Part shown: in pieces, positions 16,141 to 25,934 of the stretch
Layout of the letters: the number at the start of each line of letters is the position of its first letter
Position numbering within the stretch: the stretch's first letter is position 1
From: Gammaproteobacteria bacterium
GTDB taxonomy: Bacteria; Pseudomonadota; Gammaproteobacteria; SZUA-152
NCBI GenBank assembly: GCA_011321815.1
Contig: DROS01000081.1
Coordinates: 1-50,204 of the forward strand
Direction: 5' to 3'
DNA: 50,204 bases
The notes under the pieces: model-generated
Told to the model about the DNA's origin: nothing
Seen by the model: only the letters and a program-made list of their open reading frames with translations
Database searches by the model: none
Program-made: the position numbers and the translations under genes

Positions 16141-16384
16141 GGCTTCATTTCGTAAATTATTGAAATTTCTGTCAATTGATTTTTTGACACCGTGTTTCCG
16201 GGATCAGGGTGTTTCATCGTTGAATCGTTATCATTGAAAGCGGCCTGCCTGGCAACCCGGTTGAGCAATACCTGTGCCACCACACGGTGGATATTTCTGC
16301 ACCAGGATCTTCAGAAAGCACGATAGCGTGTCGATACGTGAACATCTTGTCGTTTTCGGGAAAATCTAATGCAGGAGCATTCTT

Positions 16385-17317
16385 ATGGCTGGAATTCTTG
16401 ACGGTGTTGACCAACGAACGCAGTTGGTGGGCGAGAACCGCCTGGAGTTGCTGTTATTCCGTTTGAAAGGCCCGCAGATGTATGGGATTAACGTGTTCAA
16501 GGTGCAGGAAGTGATTCGTTGCCCGGAACTGACACATGTGCCGGGTTCTAACAGTGTTGTAAAAGGCATTGCCAATATGCGAGGCCGCACTATTCCTGTG
16601 CTTGATTTGAGTCTTGCATTACGAGGCCCGCCCACAGCGGTGAGTGAAGATGCTTTTGTTATTATTGCGGATTACAATCGTACAACCCAGGGTTTTTTAG
16701 TGGACAGTGTCGAGCGTATTGTCAATATGAACTGGGAGGAAATTCTGGCGCCACCAAAAGGGTCTGGTGCAAACAGTTATATGACGGCAGTAACACGTGT
16801 CGATGAAAATCTGGTTGAAATAATTGATGTTGAGAAAATTTTATCGGAGGTGGTAGGTGTTACCGAGAAAATCTCGGATAAAATTATTGACGACAGCAAT
16901 GTGTCAGCAGGCGCTAATATTCTGGTGGCGGATGATTCCAGTGTTGCCAGAAAACAGATTAAACGCACATTGGATCAATTGGGTATAGACGTTACGCTGG
17001 TAAAGGACGGGCAAGAGGCCCTGGACATTTTGCTGGACTGGGCGGATGAAGACCCGGATATTGCCAAGCACCTGACGATGGTTATTTCTGATGTTGAAAT
17101 GCCGAACATGGATGGTTATACGCTGACTACGGAGATCCGCAAAGACTCACGATTAAAAGACCTTTTTGTAATCTTGCACACATCATTAAGCGGTGTCTTT
17201 AATCAGACCATGGTTGAAAAAGTAGGCGCCAATAAGTTTATTGCCAAGTTTGATGCTGATGAATTGGCAAGTGCCGTGCTGGAAGCCATTGCAAAGCAGG
17301 ATGAACTTCAAGCCTGA
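16385..17317 (+). CDS. cheV: chemotaxis protein CheV
   Basis: A 310-residue hybrid adaptor: an N-terminal CheW-like domain (about 20-160) couples receptors to CheA, and a C-terminal receiver domain (about 178-305) provides phosphorylation-dependent adaptation. The CheW part shows YGINVFKVQEVIRCPELTHVPG and GIANMRGRTIPVLDL. The receiver has the acidic pocket ADDSS and the phospho-acceptor Asp in VISDVEMPNMDGY, with the conserved Thr/Ser region LHTSLS and Lys in AKFD. GCAGGAGC is the ribosome site. It is followed by cheR, the cheV-cheR-flgB arrangement common in polar-flagellate gammaproteobacteria. Confidence 0.94.
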   Translation: MAGILDGVDQRTQLVGENRLELLLFRLKGPQMYGINVFKVQEVIRCPELTHVPGSNSVVKGIANMRGRTIPVLDLSLALRGPPTAVSEDAFVIIADYNRTTQGFLVDSVERIVNMNWEEILAPPKGSGANSYMTAVTRVDENLVEIIDVEKILSEVVGVTEKISDKIIDDSNVSAGANILVADDSSVARKQIKRTLDQLGIDVTLVKDGQEALDILLDWADEDPDIAKHLTMVISDVEMPNMDGYTLTTEIRKDSRLKDLFVILHTSLSGVFNQTMVEKVGANKFIAKFDADELASAVLEAIAKQDELQA

Positions 17318-17359
17318 GGCAAGACCGGCTATGGCAGAAATAACAAATGAGAAAGATAG

Positions 17360-18187
17360 GTGATTAATACAATAACAACAGAAGATTATCAATCTTTCAG
17401 AAAATTTCTGGAGGAGGCCAGCGGCATTGTGCTGGGCGATAACAAGCAGTATTTGGTTACCAGCCGGTTGACGAAGCTTATTTCTGACAGTGAAATAGAC
17501 TCATTTGGTGCGTTGATGAAACGGATGAAAACCGATGGGAAATTACGAAACCGTATCATGGACGCGATGACCACTAATGAAACGTCCTGGTTCCGGGATG
17601 TCTACCCCTTCGATATCCTCAAAGAAAAATTATTACCCGAATTGGTAAAAACACAGCCACGAACAATACGTATCTGGTCCGCAGCATGTTCAACCGGGCA
17701 GGAGCCTTATTCCCTGAGCATGATGGTGCAGGAATATTTACAATCAAATCCCGGTATTCTGCCGATGGATGCGGTACAGATCATCGGTACTGATATTTCC
17801 CCTTCTGTTCTGGCTATTGCAAAAACCGGTGTGTATGAAGGCGTTGCGGTTTCCCGTGGTTTGCCACAGGAAAGAAAGGCGAGATTCTTTCGGGAAACCA
17901 GCGCCGGCTGGGAAGTCAGCGAGGATATTAAAAAGCGTGTGAGCTTTCGTGAATTAAATCTTATGCAAAATTACACATTACTTGGTCGTTTCGATATTAT
18001 TTACTGCCGTAATGTACTGATCTATTTTTCCACAGAACTGAAACGTGACATCATGGCGCGCATGGCGAAATGTCTCAACCCTGGTGGGTTTTTAGTGCTG
18101 GGTGGTTCGGAATCCATCACCAATTATTCTGATGAATTTAATTTGATTCGCTGGCGTAACGGCGTTATCTATCAACTGAAGTCCTGA
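17360..18187 (+). CDS. cheR: chemotaxis protein methyltransferase CheR
   Basis: Methylates glutamates of methyl-accepting chemotaxis proteins using SAM. It is 275 residues. The N-terminal helical domain is followed by the methyltransferase core with NETSWFRD, IWSAACSTGQEPYSLSM (SAM site), GTDISPSVL, and FDIIYCRNVLIYF. The start is GTG 17360, 43 bases after cheV, with only a weak GAGAAAGA ribosome site. No ATG is available in a sensible place. It probably shares the cheV transcript. Confidence 0.94.
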   Translation: MINTITTEDYQSFRKFLEEASGIVLGDNKQYLVTSRLTKLISDSEIDSFGALMKRMKTDGKLRNRIMDAMTTNETSWFRDVYPFDILKEKLLPELVKTQPRTIRIWSAACSTGQEPYSLSMMVQEYLQSNPGILPMDAVQIIGTDISPSVLAIAKTGVYEGVAVSRGLPQERKARFFRETSAGWEVSEDIKKRVSFRELNLMQNYTLLGRFDIIYCRNVLIYFSTELKRDIMARMAKCLNPGGFLVLGGSESITNYSDEFNLIRWRNGVIYQLKS

Positions 18188-18544
18188 TTTTTTCTACACA
18201 ACCTCATTTCGGAAGGTTTTATCAATCTTTTTTGTATTTATGCAGTCTGGTTTTGGCGGCGTGTCATACCATCAAGCCAAGTGTTGTCAACGCAAAGGGT
18301 GCAGGCTCGCAAAGCGTGTACATTTTTCTTTACGCGCTTTGCGTCTTCGTGAACTTTTCGCTAAATACTCAATTTTTGATTTGCATTTAAAAAAATCAGG
18401 CTAAGTGATTCTGCTTTTTTCCCTTTTCGGCTCCTCTCGGAAGTTTATGGTTTTGCCGCCAATCGGTGCCGTATTGCCGCTTTTGGTGTTGTGTGTCATT
18501 CCATTAATGACATAACACTTTGTATTTAAAGTGGAAAAATAATA
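18188..18544. other. gene-free stretch between cheR and flgB, with inverted ACGCAAAG repeats
   Basis: A weak hairpin AACCT/AGGTT (18200-18218) might end the cheR transcript. At 18281-18343 are degenerate ACGCAAAG units, with the perfect 9-base inverted pair CGCAAAGCG (18308-18316) and CGCTTTGCG (18335-18343). This relates to the repeats at 6642 and 41569. The flgB sigma-54 promoter follows. Confidence 0.55.
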
Positions 18545-18560
18545 TGGCATGGGGTTTGCT
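18545..18560 (+). promoter_or_regulatory. sigma-54 promoter for flgB operon
   Basis: TGGCAT-GGGGT-TTGCT matches the -24/-12 consensus TGGCAC-N5-TTGCW at all but one position. The predicted start of transcription is about 18571, some 30 bases before flgB. This fits FleQ/FleR- or FlrC-type control of hook-basal-body genes. Confidence 0.85.
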
Positions 18561-18601
18561 CTGTTTTTGACGAGAATCAATAAACCATGACGGAGTGACA
18601 C

Positions 18602-19018
18602 ATGCAGTTTGGCCTGGACAAGTTTTTTGGTATCAGCCAGGAGGCGTTGAAAATACATTCACGCCGTGCGGAGGTGTTGGCGGGCAATCTGGCCAATGCG
18701 GATACTCCGGGATACAAAGCGCGTGATATTGATTTTAAGGCCGCGTTACAACAGATAAAGAATGGTACGGGTGATGTGACATTGCGTACGACTAACCCGA
18801 ATCATATAAATTCTGCGGGTACATCGCCAGGGCGTATTGACGACGTATTGGGTGAAATGAAATACCGCATACCCAGCCAGCCGTCATTGGATGGTAATAC
18901 GGTTGATTCATTAAAGGAGAAGGCTGCGTTTATGGAAAATGCTTTGTTATATCAGACAAATTTGCAATTTCTGGGCGGCAAGATCAAACATCTGAAAGCC
19001 GCCTTGAAAGGTGAGTGA
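18602..19018 (+). CDS. flgB: flagellar basal body rod protein FlgB
   Basis: A proximal rod subunit connecting the MS ring to the distal rod. It is 138 residues, family length. The N-terminal rod motif NLANADTPGYKARDIDF and the C-terminal helix ending in LLYQTNLQFLGGKIKHLKAAL are characteristic. It is the first gene of a long plus-strand hook-basal-body series, with ribosome site CGGAGTG before ATG 18602. flgC follows after 41 bases. Confidence 0.95.
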   Translation: MQFGLDKFFGISQEALKIHSRRAEVLAGNLANADTPGYKARDIDFKAALQQIKNGTGDVTLRTTNPNHINSAGTSPGRIDDVLGEMKYRIPSQPSLDGNTVDSLKEKAAFMENALLYQTNLQFLGGKIKHLKAALKGE

Positions 19019-19059
19019 TTATTCAGCCAATGCGTTTGGCCTATTAAAGGGTTAGAAAA

Positions 19060-19473
19060 ATGTCCTTGTTTAATATTCTTGATATTGCGGGTTCCGGCAT
19101 GAGTGCCCAGGCACTGCGTTTGAACACCACCGCCAGCAATCTGGCGAATGCCGAAAGCGTGAGTGGCAGTAGCGATGCGGTTTATCGGGCGCGTCAGCCG
19201 GTATTTTCAGCGGTGATGAGGGCTTTGGGTGAGCCTTCCTCAGGTGTTGGCGTGCAGGTTAACGGTATTGTGGAAAGCCAGTCGCCCGTGCGCAAACAAT
19301 ATGAGCCGGGACACCCGATGGCCAATGGTGATGGTTATATTTTTCTGCCCAATGTCAGCATGGTGGAAGAAATGGCAAATATGATTTCTGCTTCACGTTC
19401 GTATCAAACGAATTCCGAAGTGGCAAAAACAACCAAGCAATTATTTATGCGGACATTGAGTCTGGGTCAATAG
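19060..19473 (+). CDS. flgC: flagellar basal body rod protein FlgC
   Basis: A proximal rod subunit of 137 residues. The N-terminal motif ASNLANAESVSGS and the C-terminal VSMVEEMANMISASRSYQTN, the second conserved rod helix, identify it. YRARQPVF in the middle is typical of FlgC. It is linked to flgD by a 25-base gap containing a ribosome site. Confidence 0.95.
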   Translation: MSLFNILDIAGSGMSAQALRLNTTASNLANAESVSGSSDAVYRARQPVFSAVMRALGEPSSGVGVQVNGIVESQSPVRKQYEPGHPMANGDGYIFLPNVSMVEEMANMISASRSYQTNSEVAKTTKQLFMRTLSLGQ

Positions 19474-19498
19474 AACGGAACTATATCAGGAAAATACC

Positions 19499-20182
19499 AT
19501 GGCACACATTGATAACAGCCTAAACACAGCCATTAATGAACTGGGTCTGGGTACACCGGCAAGCAAGCCTAAAAAGGCATCGGATCAGTTGGGACAAACA
19601 GAATTTCTGGATCTGATGATTACCCAGTTAAAAAACCAGGACCCTTTTTCACCCATGGAAAATGGCGATTTTATTTCGCAGATGGCGCAGTTCAGCAGTG
19701 TCACGGGACTTGCCGAATTGCAACAGTCCTTTGACAAGCTGGCAACATCATTGCAGTCCAACCAAGCCTTGCAGGCATCCAGCCTGGTTGGCCGCCGGGT
19801 GCTGGTGCCTTCGGCGGTGGGTACCTTATCGGCTGGTGGTGCTGTACGTGGTGCTGTTGAATTACCGGCATCCAGTGGTGTGGTCGGCGTTACTGTTCAG
19901 GATTCTTCCGGGCAAGTGATACGGCGCCTGGAATTAGGGCCACAGTCTGCCGGTGACGTGTATTTCAATTGGGATGGTCTTGCCAATGATGGCCAGCCGG
20001 CACCCGCGGGCCGTTATTTTGTGAGTGCTGATGCGGAAATTAATGGTGATACAGTGGCGCTTGAAACTTTGATGAGCGCTTCAGTGGATAGTGTCACTCT
20101 TGGCCAGGGTGGACAGGGCCTTAAACTTAATTTAACGGATGGTAATGTGGTGGACTTTGCCAGCGTGCGGGAAATCCAATAA
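19499..20182 (+). CDS. flgD: flagellar hook assembly protein FlgD
   Basis: The cap that directs hook polymerisation and is later displaced. It is 227 residues. The conserved N-terminal hook-cap segment LGQTEFLDLMITQLKNQDPFSPMENGDFISQMAQFSS is unmistakable (residues about 33-70). The C terminus contains the FlgD Tudor-like/Ig domain with GDVYFNWDGLANDGQPAPAGRY. It lies between flgC and flgE in the standard order. Confidence 0.95.
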   Translation: MAHIDNSLNTAINELGLGTPASKPKKASDQLGQTEFLDLMITQLKNQDPFSPMENGDFISQMAQFSSVTGLAELQQSFDKLATSLQSNQALQASSLVGRRVLVPSAVGTLSAGGAVRGAVELPASSGVVGVTVQDSSGQVIRRLELGPQSAGDVYFNWDGLANDGQPAPAGRYFVSADAEINGDTVALETLMSASVDSVTLGQGGQGLKLNLTDGNVVDFASVREIQ

Positions 20183-20256
20183 AAGCTGCATGTCATGCCA
20201 GTGATGAAAAAAATTATATTTATTAAGCGGACAACTGTAAGAGTAAGGAGAAAGTT

Positions 20257-21477
20257 ATGCCATTTCGTATTGCTTTAAGTGGATTGAATGCTGCACAAAC
20301 GGATCTTTCCGTCACGGGCAATAATATTGCCAATGCCAGTACTGCTGGCTTTAAAGGTTCGCGTACTGAATTTTCAGATGTATACGCAGTTGCTTTTGAG
20401 GGTATCAGTAGTCTGGCGACAGGTAATGGTGTTTCGGTAACCGGTATTACCCAGAATTTTTCACAGGGCAATATTGATTTTACTGAACGTAATCTGGATC
20501 TTGCTGTAAGCGGCCAGGGATTGTTTGTGGTGAATGATGCATCCGGACAGTCTTTTACTCGTGCGGGTGCGTTTAATGTTGATCGCAATGGTTATATTGT
20601 GAATCAGTCTGCACAAAGGTTACAGGTATTTCCCGCAATTACAGGCGGTGGATTTAACACGGGTGTTTTGAGTGATGTGCAGTTATCCACATCGGATGGT
20701 CCACCCCAGGCCACAACAGCAATAACGGCAACGCTGAATTTGAGTTCGTCTGATTCAGTTCCCACCACTGTGCCTTTTGATCCTACGGACCCTACCAGTT
20801 TTAATAATTCCACTTCCACGGTGATTTATGATTCTTTGGGTTCGCCGCATACTTCGACACTGTATTACGTAAAATCCGCGGTAGCGAATCAGTGGGATAC
20901 TTATCAATATATTGATGGCAATGTCGTTGCCAGTGGTGGTGCTTCGCCCATTAGTATTACTTTCAACTCTGATGGCACTCTTTCAGGCCCCGCCAGCATT
21001 GCTTATGATGCCGTGCCTTCCGGTACCGGTGCATTGGCTATTCAGGTCAATGTCAATTACAGCAACACAACTCAATTTGGCAGTGCATTTGCGGTGAATG
21101 GTTTGTCGCAGGATGGTTTTTCCACAGGGCGTTTAAGCGGTATTGATATTGATGATGAAGGGGTAATTTTTGCCCGCTTTACCAATGGTCAATCGAATGC
21201 CCTGGGTAAAGTTGCTCTGGCCGGATTTCCCAATGTCAGCGGATTGCGTCAACAAGGCGATACGGCCTGGGCGCAAAGTTTTGAATCAGGTGATTTGATT
21301 CTGGGTGAAGCCAATACTGCCAGTTTTGGTTTGGTTCAGTCAGGCGCACTGGAGGCTTCCAATGTTGATATTGCCGCCAGTCTGGTGAATCTCATTACGG
21401 CGCAACGAAATTTCCAGGCCAATGCACAGGTTATCAGTGCCGCTGATACCGTGACACAAACCATCATCAATATCTAA
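20257..21477 (+). CDS. flgE: flagellar hook protein FlgE
   Basis: The hook subunit, 406 residues, similar to the E. coli protein (402). The N-terminal motif NIANASTAGFKGSRTEF, the central FlgE D2 region with Ser/Thr-rich sequence and STVIYDSLGSPHT, and the C-terminal LVQSGALEASNVDIAASLVNLITAQRNFQAN are diagnostic. AAGGAGAAAG is a strong ribosome site, fitting the high output needed for hook building. A 74-base gap follows flgD; no separate promoter was recognised in it. Confidence 0.96.
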   Translation: MPFRIALSGLNAAQTDLSVTGNNIANASTAGFKGSRTEFSDVYAVAFEGISSLATGNGVSVTGITQNFSQGNIDFTERNLDLAVSGQGLFVVNDASGQSFTRAGAFNVDRNGYIVNQSAQRLQVFPAITGGGFNTGVLSDVQLSTSDGPPQATTAITATLNLSSSDSVPTTVPFDPTDPTSFNNSTSTVIYDSLGSPHTSTLYYVKSAVANQWDTYQYIDGNVVASGGASPISITFNSDGTLSGPASIAYDAVPSGTGALAIQVNVNYSNTTQFGSAFAVNGLSQDGFSTGRLSGIDIDDEGVIFARFTNGQSNALGKVALAGFPNVSGLRQQGDTAWAQSFESGDLILGEANTASFGLVQSGALEASNVDIAASLVNLITAQRNFQANAQVISAADTVTQTIINI

Positions 21478-21503
21478 TTAACGGCCAGACACAGGAAATA
21501 ATC

Positions 21504-22247
21504 ATGGATCGCATGTTGTATGTCGCAATGTCGGGCGCCCGGCAAACCATGCTAGCGCAAACGGCGAACAGCCATAATCTGGCCAATGCCAATACGGATG
21601 GTTTTCGTGCTGATTTGGCAGCATTCCGCAGTCTGCCGGTTTATGGGGCAGGTGAAGCAACGCGGGTGTATGCGATGACGGAAAGTGTTGGTGTGGATAC
21701 CACCAGTGGCACGATCAATTCTACGGGCCGCGATCTGGATATCGCCATTAATGGTGAAGGCTGGATTGCGGCCCAGGCGCCGGATGGAAGCGAGGTATAT
21801 ACCCGTACCGGTAGTTTACGGATTGTGGATGGAGGGATTCTTAAAACGGCATCAGGGCTTGCCGTGTTGGGTAATGGTGGTCCCATAGCCATACCACCAT
21901 CGGAGAAAATTGAAATCGGTTCTGATGGCACAGTATCCATTCAGGGGATTGGCCAGACGCCCAACGCCCTGACGGTGCTGGATCGTATCAAATTGGTAAA
22001 AGTTGACAGTGCATTATTGGTGAAAGGAGAGGATGGCCTGTTAAGAACCCGGGATGATAGCGGAGCCGTTCCGGATGCAACGGTAAAGGTTATTGCCGGT
22101 GCTTTGGAAACCAGTAATGTGAATACTGTAGAGGCTATGGTGAATTTGATCAGTCTGGCGCGGCAATACGAAACACAAGTGAAGATGATGAAGACGGCTG
22201 AAGAAACAGATAATGCGGCAACACAATTATTAAGTCTGTCAAACTGA
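21504..22247 (+). CDS. flgF: flagellar basal body rod protein FlgF
   Basis: A distal-side proximal rod protein of 247 residues. It shows the rod signature NSHNLANANTDGFRAD near the N terminus, the GxGW(I)AAQAPDG ring-like domain, and ALETSNVNTVEAMVNLISLARQYETQVKMM at the C terminus. The start follows CAGGAAATA; flgG follows after 32 bases. Confidence 0.95.
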   Translation: MDRMLYVAMSGARQTMLAQTANSHNLANANTDGFRADLAAFRSLPVYGAGEATRVYAMTESVGVDTTSGTINSTGRDLDIAINGEGWIAAQAPDGSEVYTRTGSLRIVDGGILKTASGLAVLGNGGPIAIPPSEKIEIGSDGTVSIQGIGQTPNALTVLDRIKLVKVDSALLVKGEDGLLRTRDDSGAVPDATVKVIAGALETSNVNTVEAMVNLISLARQYETQVKMMKTAEETDNAATQLLSLSN

Positions 22248-22279
22248 TTTCTAAAGATTTCCAATAAGGAGTACATGAC

Positions 22280-23065
22280 ATGAATTCAGCACTATGGGTG
22301 GCAAAAACGGGATTGGATGCACAGCAGACCCGATTGTCGGTGATATCCAATAACCTGGCCAACGCCAATACCATGGGGTTTAAAAGTGGGCGGGCGGTTT
22401 TTGAGGATTTGTTGTATCAAAATGTACGTCAGGTTGGTGCGCAGTCTTCGGAAGGCACGCAGTTGCCATCGGGCTTAATGATCGGGACCGGTGTTCGCAC
22501 TGTTGCCACAGAAAAAAGTCATGCCCAGGGAAATCTGATACAAACGGAAGGGGCGCTGGATCTGGCAATTCAGGGCCGTGGGTTTTTTCAGGTACTCCGT
22601 CCGGATGGTTCTTTGTCTTATACCCGTGACGGCTCTTTCCAATTGAGTGCCACAGGTGAAATTGTTACCGCAGGTGGTTATCTCATACAGCCAGCGATTA
22701 CCGTTCCGGCCAATGCACAAAGTGTCACTATTGGTTCAGACGGTATTGTTTCTGTGACCACGTCCGGTGCTGCGGCACCGACACAAATAGGAAATATCCA
22801 GTTAGCTGATTTTTCCAATCCCACCGGGTTACAGCCCATTGGTGAAAATCAGTTTCTCGAAAGTGCCGCCAGTGGTTCACCGATAACGGGTACCCCGGGG
22901 TTGAACAGTATCGGTTCTCTGGTACAGGGCGCGTTGGAGTCATCAAATGTAAATTCTGTCAAAGAACTTGTTTCATTGATTGAAACGCAACGTGCTTACG
23001 AAATGAACTCAAAGGCAATATCAACAGCAGACCAGATGTTGCAATACCTGAATAATAACTTGTGA
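22280..23065 (+). CDS. flgG: flagellar distal rod protein FlgG
   Basis: The distal rod subunit, 261 residues as usual. The N terminus [43 protein letters not shown] carries the FlgG-specific segment. [23 protein letters not shown] and the C-terminal [27 protein letters not shown] follow. AATAAGGAGT precedes ATG. Its TGA overlaps the start region of flgH. Confidence 0.96.
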   Translation: MNSALWVAKTGLDAQQTRLSVISNNLANANTMGFKSGRAVFEDLLYQNVRQVGAQSSEGTQLPSGLMIGTGVRTVATEKSHAQGNLIQTEGALDLAIQGRGFFQVLRPDGSLSYTRDGSFQLSATGEIVTAGGYLIQPAITVPANAQSVTIGSDGIVSVTTSGAAAPTQIGNIQLADFSNPTGLQPIGENQFLESAASGSPITGTPGLNSIGSLVQGALESSNVNSVKELVSLIETQRAYEMNSKAISTADQMLQYLNNNL

Positions 23066-23760
23066 TGATCAAAATGAAAAAATATAACCTTCATTTTTTA
23101 TTACCTGTCGTCATGCTGTTACTGGTTTCAGCGTGCAGCACGACGCATCAGGCCGTTTCTGACCCTGAATATGCGCCGGTTCGGCCGGTAAATGCCCGCC
23201 CATTACCCATAAGTAATGGTGCAATTTATAAGGCTGGGTTTTCTCTGGCATTGTTTGAAGATACAAAGGCGCATCGTGTGGGCGATATTATCACGGTGAT
23301 TTTGCAGGAAAGAACCAATGCCAGTAAAAAAGCCAGCACCAATACCGCAAAAAATGCTGCTGTCACTATTGGCGCACCTACATTGTTTGGCCGGGGTGTT
23401 GCGTATGGCGGTGATGCCATTCTGAATACAACCATTGATGCGGAGCGTGATTTCCAGGGGGAGGGGGACAGTACACAAAGTAACAGCCTGTCGGGCGAAA
23501 TTACTGTCACGATTGCTGAGGTGTATGCAAATGGAAATATGTTGATCCGGGGTGAAAAATTATTGACGTTGAATCAGGGGTCGGAGCATGTGCGTATTTC
23601 CGGGATTATCCGTCCGGTGGACATTACGCCGTCAAATACGGTGCTTTCATCACAAGTGGCTAATGCAAAAATTATTTATGGTGGACAGGGTGTGCTGGCA
23701 GACGCCAATACCAAAGGTTGGTTGCAGCGTGTCTTTGATAGTAATTGGTGGCCTTTCTGA
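23065..23760 (+). CDS. flgH: flagellar L-ring lipoprotein FlgH
   Basis: Forms the outer-membrane L ring that acts as a bushing for the rod. About 231 residues from ATG 23065 (GTG 23062 or ATG 23074 are alternatives). The lipobox LLLVSAC places the lipidated Cys about residue 23. The conserved FlgH core includes KAGFSLALFEDTKAHRVGDIITVIL and the C-terminal GQGVLADANTKGWLQRVFD. The start codon overlaps the flgG stop, so translation is coupled. Confidence 0.94.
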   Translation: MIKMKKYNLHFLLPVVMLLLVSACSTTHQAVSDPEYAPVRPVNARPLPISNGAIYKAGFSLALFEDTKAHRVGDIITVILQERTNASKKASTNTAKNAAVTIGAPTLFGRGVAYGGDAILNTTIDAERDFQGEGDSTQSNSLSGEITVTIAEVYANGNMLIRGEKLLTLNQGSEHVRISGIIRPVDITPSNTVLSSQVANAKIIYGGQGVLADANTKGWLQRVFDSNWWPF

Positions 23761-23814
23761 ATGACTGGCCGGTTACAGGATATGGTGTTTTCAAACAATA
23801 TACAGTGAACCATT

Positions 23815-24954
23815 ATGAAACGAACCTGCGTACGATCATTAAAGTGGCATTTTAGGCATTACAGTATTGGCGTATTGTTTTTGCTGTGCCTTGCCTTGTC
23901 AGTTAGTGCCCATGCAGAGCGTTTGAAAGATATTACATCCATCGCCGGTGTGCGTAGCAATCAGCTGGTCGGTTATGGGCTGGTGGTGGGGCTTGATGGC
24001 ACGGGTGATCAAACCAGCCAGGCACCCTATGCCGTACAAAGCCTGAAAAGCATGTTGTCACAATTTGGTATTACCGTTCCTGCGGGAGTGAATCCAAAAC
24101 TGAAAAATGTGGCTGCTGTTTCGTTGCACGCAGAATTACCACCTTTTGCAAAGCCCGGATTATCCATTGATGTCACTGTGTCTTCCATTGCCAATTCCAA
24201 AAGCCTGAGAGGAGGTACTTTGTTAATGGCTCCGCTCAAGGGGGTGGATGGGAAAATTTATGCGATTGCGCAGGGCAATGTTGTTGTAGGCGGGTTTGGT
24301 GTGGGCGCGGATGGTTCCAGCATCACGGTTAATGTTCCCAGCGTTGGCAGAATCGCCAATGGGGCAATGGTGGAACGTAGTGTTACGACGGCCTTTTTAC
24401 AGGGGAATTCGCTTGTTTTAAATCTGCATGCTCCGGATTTTACCACGGCAAACCGTGTTGCCAGGATAATCAATAAAAATGTAGGGGATGGGACCGCACA
24501 GGCAATTGATGGTGCATCCATCAAGGTTAATGCACCACGCGACCCGGCACAAAGAGTGGCGTTTATGTCTTTACTGGAACAATTTGAAGTGACACCGGGA
24601 GAGGCGCCTGCAAAAATTGTGGTTAATTCACGGACGGGTACCATTATTATTGGCCAGCATGTCAGGGTGATGCCTGCGGCAATTACACACGGTAGTCTGA
24701 CCGTAACCATTAGCGCCAAACCGGAAGTCAGCCAGCCTGCGCCATTGTCGGAAGGTGAAACTGTGGTGGTGCCCCGAACAGATATTGCTGTGAGTGAAGA
24801 TGCCAACCCCATGTTTTTGTTTCAACCCGGTGTGTCACTCAATGATATTGTGCAGGCCATTAACGAGGTGGGTGCAACGCCCAGTGATTTGATTGCCATT
24901 TTGGAGGCGTTGAAAGAATCAGGGGCATTGCGTGCAAACCTGCTGGTTATCTGA
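23815..24954 (+). CDS. flgI: flagellar P-ring protein FlgI
   Basis: The periplasmic ring subunit surrounding the rod, 379 residues. The signal peptide ends SVSAHA, followed by [33 protein letters not shown], the family signature. The C terminus [39 protein letters not shown] is also diagnostic. It depends on FlgA (encoded at 15267-16010) for assembly. The gap from flgH is 54 bases. Confidence 0.96.
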   Translation: MKRTCVRSLKWHFRHYSIGVLFLLCLALSVSAHAERLKDITSIAGVRSNQLVGYGLVVGLDGTGDQTSQAPYAVQSLKSMLSQFGITVPAGVNPKLKNVAAVSLHAELPPFAKPGLSIDVTVSSIANSKSLRGGTLLMAPLKGVDGKIYAIAQGNVVVGGFGVGADGSSITVNVPSVGRIANGAMVERSVTTAFLQGNSLVLNLHAPDFTTANRVARIINKNVGDGTAQAIDGASIKVNAPRDPAQRVAFMSLLEQFEVTPGEAPAKIVVNSRTGTIIIGQHVRVMPAAITHGSLTVTISAKPEVSQPAPLSEGETVVVPRTDIAVSEDANPMFLFQPGVSLNDIVQAINEVGATPSDLIAILEALKESGALRANLLVI

Positions 24955-24979
24955 TGATGGATAATGTGCCGACATTGCC

Positions 24980-25861
24980 ATGACGATTCCTTTGCAAACA
25001 GCACCTGTTTATACCGATATTCAGGGGCTGAACAAACTGAAATATGCATCCGATGAGAATTCACCGGAGACTTTGCGTTTTGTTGCCGAACAGTTTGAGG
25101 CGATATTTTTGCAAATGATGTTAAAAAGTGCACATGGTGAGGGCAGCGATGATGGTTTATTTGATGATCAGCAAACCGAGTTTTACCAGGACTGGCATGA
25201 TAAACAGCTGGCGATAAATCTTGCGGCGGGCAAAGGCATTGGTATTGCCGATATGCTGGTCAAGCAATTACAAATGAATGGCATCGGTGAACAGCAAGCA
25301 GGGAGCGTTGAACAACCGTTTACCGTTGATCATATTATCCGTCAGGCACCAACGGCGTCCGTATCCACAGCGTCATGGAATACGCCTCAGGAGTTTGTCC
25401 AACAATTGTGGCCTCATGCCAAGGCCGCCTCAGAAAAACTGGGTGTGGCGCCGGAGGTGATTCTGGCACAAGCTGCGCTGGAAACGGGCTGGGGTAAAAA
25501 AATCAACCAGCATGCATCGGGTGAAAGCAGTTACAACCTGTTTAATATCAAAGCCGATGGACGTTGGCAGGGGGAGAGTGTTTCTGTCGCCACTCTGGAA
25601 TTCCGACAGGGTGTGGCTATGCGGGAAACGGCAAGATTTCGGGCCTATGCCTCTTATGAAGAAAGTTTTGCCGATTTCGTTTCTTTTATAAAAAACAGCC
25701 CGCGTTATCAACCGGCATTGGCGGTGGCCGGTGATGCTCGCTCATTCACTCGGGAATTGTCGGTGGCGGGTTATGCCACAGACCCGGAATATGCAAATAA
25801 AATCATGGGTATAGCAACCGGCAAACTGTTACAGAATGCATTGGAATTGATCAAGATCTAG
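24980..25861 (+). CDS. flgJ: flagellar rod-cap/peptidoglycan hydrolase FlgJ
   Basis: A bifunctional rod cap and muramidase-like protein, 293 residues. The N-terminal ~100 residues are the rod-binding domain (VAEQFEAIFLQMMLKSAH). From about residue 140 the glucosaminidase (LYZ2-like) domain opens a hole in peptidoglycan for the rod. The catalytic Glu lies in LAQAALETGWGK, with NLFNIKADGRWQG downstream. The single-protein, two-domain form is typical of beta- and gammaproteobacteria. The -35 element of the flgK promoter overlaps its 3' end. Confidence 0.95.
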   Translation: MTIPLQTAPVYTDIQGLNKLKYASDENSPETLRFVAEQFEAIFLQMMLKSAHGEGSDDGLFDDQQTEFYQDWHDKQLAINLAAGKGIGIADMLVKQLQMNGIGEQQAGSVEQPFTVDHIIRQAPTASVSTASWNTPQEFVQQLWPHAKAASEKLGVAPEVILAQAALETGWGKKINQHASGESSYNLFNIKADGRWQGESVSVATLEFRQGVAMRETARFRAYASYEESFADFVSFIKNSPRYQPALAVAGDARSFTRELSVAGYATDPEYANKIMGIATGKLLQNALELIKI

Positions 25862-25877
25862 GCAAGTCAGACGATAA
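25851..25877 (+). promoter_or_regulatory. sigma-28-like promoter for flgK-flgL
   Basis: TCAA, 15 bases, GACGATAA: one mismatch in each half from TAAA-N15-GCCGATAA. The -35 half lies inside the end of flgJ, and the -10 lies 57 bases before flgK. In enteric bacteria flgKL also has a sigma-28 promoter, which supports the call. Confidence 0.65.
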
Positions 25878-25934
25878 ATTCATCAGGTGTAACGTAAAAA
25901 CGCGCTTACCCTGGCTATCAGTGGAATAGATACC

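Noticed and set aside
16250-16264. Sigma-54-like sequence TGGCAACCCGGTTGA upstream of cheV
   Set aside because: The nearly invariant GC of the -12 element is missing (GA).
16316-16337. Possible sigma-28 promoter for cheV (TCAG, 15 bases, GTCGATAC)
   Set aside because: Four mismatches of twelve key positions; spacing is right but the match is not better than expected for an AT/CG-mixed intergenic region.
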